Assembly: GCA_946482345.1 (NCBI GenBank)
Contig: CAMLRJ010000103.1
Coordinates: 1 to 9,074, forward strand
Origin: an uncultured Cellvibrio sp.
GTDB lineage: Bacteria; Pseudomonadota; Gammaproteobacteria; Pseudomonadales; Cellvibrionaceae
Reading direction: 5' to 3'
Length of the DNA stretch: 9,074 nt
Every line of letters starts with the position of its first letter. Positions within the stretch are counted from its first letter, which is position 1. The translations under genes were made by a program, and so were the position numbers. Under the pieces are notes generated by a model. That model searched no databases. It was given only the letters and a program-made list of their open reading frames with translations, and was not told the DNA's origin. Shown one piece after another: positions 1 to 6,297 of this stretch.

Positions 1-1
1 G

Positions 2-523
2 TCGAATAATTACGAATTCCATATTGGAGTTTCGGTTCTCACACGCTTTTTTAATTTCAAGTTCCGCTTCATATTTTGATATTGCATAATCACTTATCGG
101 GTTCTCGGGAGTTTCATCAGAAAATGGCTCATTTGTTGTTGTCCCAAGAACCCCGATTGAGCTAATAAAAATGAATCTTTTGGCTCCCTTTTCAGCAGCT
201 TCATTGGCTATTTTTTTTGTAGCAAGAGTGTTTACTCTACGAAAATAGTTTAATGGATCGGGCTCATTTTTATCCATTTTGTTATGAGCCGCGCCCGCAA
301 TATGAATTATGCAATCAATTTGTTCATTAAAATTTTTGATCCATTCAGTATCGTTGATATCAGTAATAGTAATTTCTCTGATATTACTATCAAAAAAAGT
401 TGGCTTTCTCACCAAGGCGTAAATATTAGCGTTAGTGTTGCTTCCAAGCATCTCGGCAATAACTCGTCGTCCTACAAATCCGCTAGCGCCAGTAACAATA
501 ATATTTCTATAGCATGTAGACAT
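2..523 (-). CDS. Extended SDR NAD-dependent sugar-nucleotide reductase/epimerase, WbpV-like (partial, C-terminus cut)
   Basis: The 174 visible residues form the Rossmann half of an extended short-chain dehydrogenase. The dinucleotide-binding motif TGASGFVG is at residues 11-18, the catalytic serine region SSIGV at 121-125 and the Tyr-x-x-x-Lys pair (YAISK) at 146-150. The stretch from IIHIAGAAH (72-80) through YFRRVN (93-98) to KRFIFISS fits the group that includes WbpV, which reduces UDP-4-keto-6-deoxy-GlcNAc to UDP-QuiNAc, and related UDP-sugar 4-epimerases. The exact substrate is inference. The start ATG (521-523) has GAAGG on the minus strand (532-536) eight bases upstream. The gene begins 15 bases after the stop of the preceding glycosyltransferase, so it is probably co-transcribed. 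The reading frame runs off the left edge, so the C-terminal substrate-binding half cannot be examined. A cytoplasmic enzyme is expected. Confidence 0.88.
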   Translation of the reverse strand, partial: MSTCYRNIIVTGASGFVGRRVIAEMLGSNTNANIYALVRKPTFFDSNIREITITDINDTEWIKNFNEQIDCIIHIAGAAHNKMDKNEPDPLNYFRRVNTLATKKIANEAAEKGAKRFIFISSIGVLGTTTNEPFSDETPENPISDYAISKYEAELEIKKACENRNSNMEFVIIR

Positions 524-538
524 TTTCGATACCTTCGG

Positions 539-1642
539 TTAGCGGGACGAGATGGTCTCTTTATATATGGCTAAAGTTTCATCCACCATTTTTGTGCAGG
601 TAAAAAATTTCAGGTATCGCTCTCTAGCAAGGGCTCCCATGCTGGCGACGATTTCTTTACTACTTATTAGCGTTAGCAACTTACTTTTTAATTCATCCAG
701 ATTGTTATCGGCAACAACAAAACCGGTCTCTCCATCAATAACTGCCTCAGCTATCCCACCGATATTGGTAGCAACCACTGGAAGCGAAGCCCTCATTGCT
801 TCGATAATGCTAATTGGAAATCCTTCTGCGTGACTCGTTAATACGAATATGTCAGATTGACAAAGAAGCTCGGCTATATCCTCTCTTCTCCCCAGAAAAT
901 TTATTCGATCACTTAGCTCGGACTCTTTTACTTTACTCTTTATCTCATCTATGTATGGGCCATCACCAACAAAATCTAAGTACCAAGGCAAATCTCTCAG
1001 TTCAGCTAATGCATTAACTAAAATCATATGGTCCTTTGGCCAGTCAAATCTAGCGACCATTATTATTTTAGGTGCTGCATTTTCATGTTTTGCGATAAAC
1101 GATTCTTCGATGTCAGGAGTGCCATTGTAAATCATTGCCAATTTTTGGCTTGTAGCGATCCGCCTTTCTAAGGCGAAGTACTTATCATCATTGCATACCG
1201 TGATTACTTTAAAGGACACTAGCGATAAGCTTTTCTCGATAAGAATATAAATAAATTTCATTAGAGGGCTAGCGCATCTTATAAAAGACCAACCGTGCGC
1301 AGTAAAAATGCACTTTTTTTTCAGAAGGAGGCATGCAAGTCTTGCAATAAGTCCCGCTTTAAAAGAGTGAATAGTAACAATGTCAGGGTTTATTTCTTTT
1401 AGCGTGTTCTTAAGTTCGAAAACTGCTTTTATATCAGATACCAAACTGATTGGGCGGACTAAATGTTGAAGTGAAATGTGTTTTATATTTATGCTGGAAA
1501 GCGCATCAAAAAAAATTCCACTCCCTCCAGCAATTACAATATTTTCATGACCTAACTTTTCCAGCGCTTTGGTCAAGTCTTTAATATGTACTTGTGCCCC
1601 TCCTATTTCATCGGATCGGGTGATGACATGGGCAATCTTCAT
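539..1642 (-). CDS. Glycosyltransferase, GT4 family (GT-B fold)
   Basis: This 367-residue protein is the usual length for a retaining GT4 glycosyltransferase and very probably adds a sugar to the lipid-linked repeat unit at the inner face of the inner membrane. The N-terminal domain opens with the donor-family glycine loop GGAQ (residues 14-17) and contains a TAHGWS stretch near 114-119. The C-terminal domain begins around IYNG (171-174) and VARFDWPKDH (196-205). It carries the EX7E signature EGFPISIIE with glutamates at 273 and 281, followed by a typical IGGIAE-DGETGFVV segment (294-310). There is no signal peptide. The start ATG has GCGGA (minus strand, 1651-1655) eight bases upstream. A 93-base gap separates it from the polymerase gene. 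Donor, acceptor and linkage cannot be read from the sequence. Confidence 0.93.
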   Translation of the reverse strand: MKIAHVITRSDEIGGAQVHIKDLTKALEKLGHENIVIAGGSGIFFDALSSINIKHISLQHLVRPISLVSDIKAVFELKNTLKEINPDIVTIHSFKAGLIARLACLLLKKKCIFTAHGWSFIRCASPLMKFIYILIEKSLSLVSFKVITVCNDDKYFALERRIATSQKLAMIYNGTPDIEESFIAKHENAAPKIIMVARFDWPKDHMILVNALAELRDLPWYLDFVGDGPYIDEIKSKVKESELSDRINFLGRREDIAELLCQSDIFVLTSHAEGFPISIIEAMRASLPVVATNIGGIAEAVIDGETGFVVADNNLDELKSKLLTLISSKEIVASMGALARERYLKFFTCTKMVDETLAIYKETISSR

Positions 1643-1735
1643 TTCATTTTTCCGCTCAGCGCGAGCCTAAAGTTGAGGTTAAAAATTAAAATTTTATAGA
1701 AGGGCGTGTTCATCTTTAGAATATAATAGTTCCGA
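1643..1735 (-). other. 93-base gap between the polymerase gene and the downstream glycosyltransferase gene
   Basis: This short AT-rich gap holds the GCGGA ribosome binding site for the downstream gene and, just before it, a small potential hairpin (GCTC-GCGCT-GAGC). No promoter or uridine-tailed terminator was recognised, so read-through within one operon is likely. Confidence 0.4.
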
Positions 1736-3088
1736 TTAAAGTTTATGATTAGCATTTGGCTGATGTCTATCCTGTATACATTTAAATATCAGCCTAACCA
1801 GAAAATAACATGGATAGAATAAGGTAATTAGAATCATATTTAGAATACATCCTTTTAATAGTGGAAAAGATGAAAACCCTCCCGTAATGTTCATTGACAA
1901 CAAAGAAATAGGCATAACATAAATCAATGCATTATTTCGTTCATAAAGCAGAGCTAGCCATTTATAAAAAATAACAAAGGCCAAAACATAAGAAAAACCA
2001 ACTATGATCGGAGAAAATATTAATAGTCCATAACCCCCTATTCCAAATGCCTCCGATATAAAAAGTGAGTTCTTGACCCCCATATTGGTATGATCAACAT
2101 TTTCGACAAAAACCATCAGCTCTTTATCATATATAGGATAATCAATAAGCAGACTAGCAAACGGAACCATATGCCAAAAGAAATTTCCTTCTAGCCCTCC
2201 AATAGCGAATGATTCATAAGTTCCTGCCATCTGCCCGACACCCGCTCGATCTGCAAGATAAATTAAATAACTATCTAGAGTTAGTTCGGGCATTTGAATT
2301 CTAACTACAAAAAATAGTAAAAATAAGGTGAGTGTAACCCCAAAGAGTCCATAAAAAAGCAATCCTGGAGATGACAACAATACCGGCTTCGTTGTAGCTC
2401 TGCCCAAAAAGAAGAGGAAAAACACCTCTATCAGAGGTGCCTTGTCTCCACCAATTGAGGCAAAAAACATCGCACTTAATAAATAGAACACAGCAGATAG
2501 GATAGATCCTTTGAATGAACATCTGCCGGAATAAATTGCCAATACCCATGAAGAAACGCTGAATATATAAGTAATCTGACTCGGTAAAGACGAAAAATAT
2601 GAGTTATCAAGCCTTACTCTAATTAGTGGCTCACCAGTCAATAAGGAGTGGATGAATGCATGTTTATGTCCGAGGAATAAGAACCCTACAAAAAAGATAC
2701 TGATGCCTGTAACAAAAATGGAGAATACGAAAACTTTCTCTTTGTAATTAAAATAACCAATAGACAAATTACCGATTTTTGAAGGCACCAATTTTAGCGA
2801 CAAAAAAACAAAAAGAAAAAATACATACAATGAGTAGATAATCCACAGTCCAACCGAAAAGGTAATATCATCCTGAGCAATAATAAAAGTCAGTGGAAAT
2901 GCATCAACCCCATAGTATTGAACAATCAAATAGGCTGGAATAACAAAAACCAATGTTTTGTAGAAAATTAATGGATATACGAGCCCTTTCCTAAAGCTTA
3001 ATTCCAACAAGGTACCCTTAAAGAGGAATGGAAGAAATAGGAAAGGAACCGTTAACAATAATAATGTTAGAAATTCAAAGCTAACCAT
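1736..3088 (-). CDS. wzy: Probable O-antigen/capsule repeat-unit polymerase, Wzy-like membrane protein
   Basis: This 450-residue, strongly hydrophobic protein has about ten or eleven predicted membrane spans by eye, for example near residues 5-24, 40-57, 77-100, 119-139, 172-188, 195-213, 243-263, 350-380 and 411-436. A longer polar loop lies around 264-340. Features recalling repeat-unit polymerases are the SIGGDKAP turn (211-218), the segment YLADRAGVGQ with following Y291 in the large loop, and FISEAFGIGGYG (343-354). Wzy proteins share little sequence identity, so the call rests on topology, these weak motifs and its place between glycosyltransferases in a cluster that also encodes a Wzx flippase. 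Its start overlaps the end of the upstream glycosyltransferase gene by eight bases and no clear Shine-Dalgarno is seen, which suggests translational coupling. A ligase of the WaaL type is a less likely alternative. It would act on undecaprenyl-linked units at the periplasmic face. Confidence 0.82.
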   Translation of the reverse strand: MVSFEFLTLLLLTVPFLFLPFLFKGTLLELSFRKGLVYPLIFYKTLVFVIPAYLIVQYYGVDAFPLTFIIAQDDITFSVGLWIIYSLYVFFLFVFLSLKLVPSKIGNLSIGYFNYKEKVFVFSIFVTGISIFFVGFLFLGHKHAFIHSLLTGEPLIRVRLDNSYFSSLPSQITYIFSVSSWVLAIYSGRCSFKGSILSAVFYLLSAMFFASIGGDKAPLIEVFFLFFLGRATTKPVLLSSPGLLFYGLFGVTLTLFLLFFVVRIQMPELTLDSYLIYLADRAGVGQMAGTYESFAIGGLEGNFFWHMVPFASLLIDYPIYDKELMVFVENVDHTNMGVKNSLFISEAFGIGGYGLLIFSPIIVGFSYVLAFVIFYKWLALLYERNNALIYVMPISLLSMNITGGFSSFPLLKGCILNMILITLFYPCYFLVRLIFKCIQDRHQPNANHKL

Positions 3089-4184
3089 GAATGGATGCTA
3101 AGTCACTGTAAAGCAAACGTAATAATTGATTTTTGTCGATATACTCTTTTGATTTCTCAGAAATTTCCTTTCTACGCAAATGGCGATGCTGATTGAAAAA
3201 ATCTAGCATATCGGTAATCACCACTTCTCCACGCTTGAAAAATGGAAAACTATCAGGAAGAACCTCTGTGTAGCCCGCATATACTGGTAATCCCAGCATT
3301 AAATATTCCCTCACTTTCAATGTACAAGCCTCTTTCATTTTTACCCTATGCAATCCAAAGCAGGATACTCCACCCCAACATTTTGCAGCCAATTGTTTTA
3401 TTTCGGCATGACTTTTTCTTCCGTGGATAATCACACGCGGATCATGTTTTGCTGAGCGAATATCCTCATCAAAAACATCGCCGACCACATGCAATACGAA
3501 ATGTGAATTATTTTTTTTCATTTCGTCCAATAACAAATCGAGTCCATGCCACGAAGCGAAATAACTTGCCACAAATAATATCTCGGGAGTTTCAGTCCTG
3601 TGATCTTCAGCTATTTCATTACTAGTAAAAACAATACCATTCGGATATAAGAATGATTGCTTTTTGACTTTAGCTCGGGCGTTTTCATATTCGATAATTT
3701 CATTGGTTACCCCAACGATACCAGAAGCAGCCTTTATACAAGGGTTTGCAATTATATTATCGAAAGCTGATCTCAGCCTATCCTTCAAGCCACCCGACAT
3801 AGCAAGCTCCGGCCCCTCTAAAGTATGATGAACTAGGTAAACCGGCTTTTTGCATCGCCTTATAAAGAGTAACTGAAATGGGTCGTGTACATAATATCGA
3901 AGTAAAAACACATCAACATCATTCTCCTGGCTTCTCAGCCAACGATGATATTCCCAGCGCAATTTTAACCATGCCCAAGCCTTTCCAAACTTGCTTTTGA
4001 TTTTTTCAAAGCTAACCGTCGTCGATTCTTGAATGATTTTTTCTGAATTAACAGAGCCAGAAGGGCAAAACATCTTCACCTGCCAATCAATACCAGCCTC
4101 ATCAGCAACCTGCTGCTCCCAGCGCATTTGATTCAAAATGCCTGAAGGTGGACTCAAAAGAGCCGCCGAGTGTAATACTTTCAT
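3081..4184 (-). CDS. Glycosyltransferase, GT4-like (GT-B fold)
   Basis: This 367-residue cytoplasmic protein has no membrane segment. The N-terminal domain starts with a short beta strand and a serine/glycine loop (LLSPPSGILNQM, 9-20), followed by WEQQ. The C-terminal domain holds the linker YPNG (180-183), the strand EILFVASYF (201-209) and the acceptor/donor loop WHGLDLLLD (212-220). Its EX7E-type motif is EACTLKVRE, with glutamates at 285 and 293, followed by YLMLGLPVYAG. These are hallmarks of GT4 enzymes, although the N-terminal half is divergent. It is separated from the upstream amidotransferase by 34 bases. TTGGA (minus strand, 4190-4194) lies five bases before the ATG and a second purine-rich GGAAAGG lies at 4197-4203. 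The gene ends inside the start of the polymerase gene (8-base overlap). Its sugar specificity is unknown. Confidence 0.87.
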   Translation of the reverse strand: MKVLHSAALLSPPSGILNQMRWEQQVADEAGIDWQVKMFCPSGSVNSEKIIQESTTVSFEKIKSKFGKAWAWLKLRWEYHRWLRSQENDVDVFLLRYYVHDPFQLLFIRRCKKPVYLVHHTLEGPELAMSGGLKDRLRSAFDNIIANPCIKAASGIVGVTNEIIEYENARAKVKKQSFLYPNGIVFTSNEIAEDHRTETPEILFVASYFASWHGLDLLLDEMKKNNSHFVLHVVGDVFDEDIRSAKHDPRVIIHGRKSHAEIKQLAAKCWGGVSCFGLHRVKMKEACTLKVREYLMLGLPVYAGYTEVLPDSFPFFKRGEVVITDMLDFFNQHRHLRRKEISEKSKEYIDKNQLLRLLYSDLASIHG

Positions 4185-4218
4185 ATTTTTCCAATGCCTT
4201 TCCAGCTAACGAACAAAA

Positions 4219-6042
4219 CTAACTAAAATTATATAACTTGGGTATTTGATTGATCACGCGAATAGCATCTCCAAAATCTATTCCGACGGCATCAAGATAC
4301 CAGCGAATATTGGGATAACGAGGCCTGTTCTCGTCCTCAACTAGTTTCAGCGCTTCATCTCTGGTTATTTGCCCTTCCCGAATTTGATTGCTTCTAAACG
4401 TGTCGTGCTCCGTAAAACCGGCGACCACATAATAAATGTAATTATAAAATGCCGCTGTACCGTCACCAATGCGCCATGTGGTATTTGTATCTACTGCAGT
4501 CTCCCAGCCATATTGGTTGATTAACGTATCGTCAATTGTTTTTTCATCCCAACGCCAATAATCAAAAATATGATAATAATCCTTTTTGTCAGTAAAACTT
4601 CGGTAATACTCACCTGAAAGCGTATCCCACAAAGAAGAATTAAAATATCCAGGACTTTTAAGCATGGCTTTAAGTCTTAGCTTTTGATAATTCAATTGTT
4701 TGGTCCATCCATGCATATAAACACGCTTCTCTTCGAAATCAGGCGGAACCCCTAAAAATCCGGCTTTGAAGTGAGTAACCTCCAGTGGATTAACTCCCCA
4801 GAGATTAAGATTAATTCCAGTTTGTTTCTTAACAGTCTCAACATGCCTGAAAAAATGTTTATCGCCAGCCGTAAGAATACTAATCATTCCCAAGTGAGGG
4901 GATTTAAGCCAGGCAGTAAGATTCATGGCAATATTACGGCGCTTCTTTTCAATATCAGCAGCGACAATAATATTTTCAACACCTAACTCGGCACACATAC
5001 GACTAATATTTCTGCGCCCCAAGTCAGTCACCATACCCCAGTCATATGTGTAGGTTATAGGCTTCATCTTAAGTTCATTTACAATTAAATGAAGCCCATA
5101 ACAACTGTCTCGACCACCAGAAAAAGGCACAACGCAATCATCACTACCCGATCTACGATAAGGCTCAACCAGTTTGAATAATTCTTCTTTAGGCTTCGGA
5201 TTGTTTCTAAGTTTATAGTTTTTGCAATAGTTACAAACCCCATCAATATCAAATCTAATATAGGGCATTGTTTCCGGTAAAACACAACGCGTACATCTTT
5301 TCAACACAGGCAATGGATGTTGCAGCAGCGACTCTTCACTGCTCGAAAGATTCAATTTTGGAATGAGATTGGTGCGGACAGATGCAATATTATTTATTTT
5401 AAGATCACGAGCCGCCACGGGAATGTCAATAATAACCAAGTCTCTTACTTGTTTGATATTGCCACATTGTATTTGTGTTAAAGGGAACTTTTCAGATGAA
5501 AAATATATATTTTGCTCTGCTTCGCCCAGGTATAAACTGCCGTTATTTGAAAAAAGTAAAAGCTTGCCTAATTTCGGAAGTAATAATGCGCAAGCAATCA
5601 CACCCTTACACAAAGAATAAATAGCATCAGGCAAATTATTAAGTGGACGATTGTTTAAAATATGATTTTCTGTGATAGCGGCGATTACTTCTGTATCAAT
5701 TTCCAGCCTTTTCTCAAACCCAGTTTTCTGCCAAACATCTGCATCATTGACCACAATGCCATTATGGATAACGCAAACATCACCCCTAACCACAGGTTGA
5801 TTGTCAGCCATACCATTCGTCACTAAACGACTATGCCCCACAACCACACCGCTATCATATGGTTTGGAATATTTAAGCAATTTCTCTATATTGAAATCAG
5901 CGCGATCAACATTGTATCCAGAGTCTTTATAAAAAATTAAACCACTTGAATCCCTTCCACGCTGCTGCGAATATTCAACTAATGTCTTTAACGATTTTTT
6001 ATCAACGGTTTCTTTAGAAACACATCCAAAAATTCCACACAT
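4219..6042 (-). CDS. Fused class II glutamine amidotransferase / N-acetyl-sugar amidotransferase (PseA/WbpG/LfnA type)
   Basis: This 607-residue protein has two domains. Residues 1-220 form a class II (Ntn) glutaminase: Cys2, which becomes N-terminal after Met removal, RGRDSSG (28-34), GHSRLVTNG (69-77), HNG (93-95) and DTEVI (116-120) match the glutamine-site motifs of GlmS and AsnB enzymes. Residues 249-607 match the PseA/WbpG/LfnA/WbuX family: paired cysteines C250/C253 and C270/C273, probably binding zinc, then the ATP pyrophosphatase loop PFSGGRDS (306-313) and the typical tail TTWRIGDGTAAFYNY (521-535). Members of that family are required to turn an N-acetyl group into an acetamidino group on sugars such as FucNAm or ManNAc(3NAm)A. 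The fusion implies that ammonia released from glutamine passes directly to the sugar domain, and no HisH/HisF partners occur in the window. An upstream in-frame ATG (6079-6081) would add 13 residues and bury the catalytic cysteine, so it is rejected. The precise sugar is inference. Confidence 0.9.
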   Translation of the reverse strand: MCGIFGCVSKETVDKKSLKTLVEYSQQRGRDSSGLIFYKDSGYNVDRADFNIEKLLKYSKPYDSGVVVGHSRLVTNGMADNQPVVRGDVCVIHNGIVVNDADVWQKTGFEKRLEIDTEVIAAITENHILNNRPLNNLPDAIYSLCKGVIACALLLPKLGKLLLFSNNGSLYLGEAEQNIYFSSEKFPLTQIQCGNIKQVRDLVIIDIPVAARDLKINNIASVRTNLIPKLNLSSSEESLLQHPLPVLKRCTRCVLPETMPYIRFDIDGVCNYCKNYKLRNNPKPKEELFKLVEPYRRSGSDDCVVPFSGGRDSCYGLHLIVNELKMKPITYTYDWGMVTDLGRRNISRMCAELGVENIIVAADIEKKRRNIAMNLTAWLKSPHLGMISILTAGDKHFFRHVETVKKQTGINLNLWGVNPLEVTHFKAGFLGVPPDFEEKRVYMHGWTKQLNYQKLRLKAMLKSPGYFNSSLWDTLSGEYYRSFTDKKDYYHIFDYWRWDEKTIDDTLINQYGWETAVDTNTTWRIGDGTAAFYNYIYYVVAGFTEHDTFRSNQIREGQITRDEALKLVEDENRPRYPNIRWYLDAVGIDFGDAIRVINQIPKLYNFS

Positions 6043-6046
6043 ATAT

Positions 6047-6051
6047 TCACC
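6047..6051 (-). promoter_or_regulatory. Ribosome binding site deciding the start of the fused amidotransferase
   Basis: On the minus strand GGTGA lies four bases before the ATG at 6040-6042, whose second codon is the catalytic cysteine. The alternative in-frame ATG at 6079-6081 has no purine-rich stretch upstream. This supports the shorter protein. Confidence 0.65.
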
Positions 6052-6104
6052 ATTACAAAAATAAAATTTTTCCAAACACATTATGAATCTAGGGCGCTTT
6101 TCTG

Positions 6105-6170
6105 TTATGAATCATTTTTTGCAATCACTCTTGGTATAACAACTGCTTGCAATCCATCGATATAAGTCAT
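6105..6170 (-). other. Possible mini-ORF or gene remnant (21 codons)
   Basis: On the minus strand ATG at 6168-6170 opens a 21-residue frame that ends with TAA at 6105-6107 and contains the stretch GLQAVVIPRVIA. The same frame stays open for about 18 codons upstream of the ATG, back to a TAG. No properly spaced ribosome binding site is present; an AGG lies almost against the ATG. I do not recognise the peptide. It could be the tail of a decayed gene or simply chance in AT-rich DNA. Confidence 0.15.
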
Positions 6171-6297
6171 ACCTGTTATGCAAAACCTCTCATATAATAA
6201 ACTTTTTAATATGCAGCAATATGAGCCCTAAAAAGCTTCATGACAAAATTAAAATATCTGTAAGAGCGACTTTAATTCTTGCTTAACCGCACGTTTG

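Larger units (their letters stand above)
6043..6297 (-). other. 255-base gap between the two amidotransferase-like genes
   Basis: This is the only sizeable non-coding stretch in an otherwise tightly packed minus-strand array. It is very AT-rich. No convincing sigma-70 promoter was found: TTGCTG and a TATAT-like stretch are present but score poorly. No strong terminator was found either; there is only an all-A/T 7-base inverted repeat, AATTAAA at 6247-6253 and TTTAATT at 6271-6277, with a 17-base loop. It also contains a 21-codon minus-strand ORF (6105-6170) and a 9-base direct repeat. It may hold an internal promoter or the remains of a deleted gene, but neither is shown. Confidence 0.6.

Noticed and set aside
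284..833. Plus-strand open frames of 96 and 93 codons opposite the reductase and glycosyltransferase genes
   Set aside because: They lie antisense to well-supported genes, have low-complexity translations and no family resemblance; they are shadow frames.
2301..2549. Minus-strand 82-codon frame inside the polymerase gene
   Set aside because: It lies in another frame of the Wzy-like gene, has no ribosome binding site or recognisable motif, and is explained by the main gene.
6247..6277. Inverted repeat AATTAAA/TTTAATT as a transcription terminator after the asparagine-synthase-like gene
   Set aside because: The stem is only A/T with a 17-base loop and no good uridine run, so it would be very weak as an intrinsic terminator.
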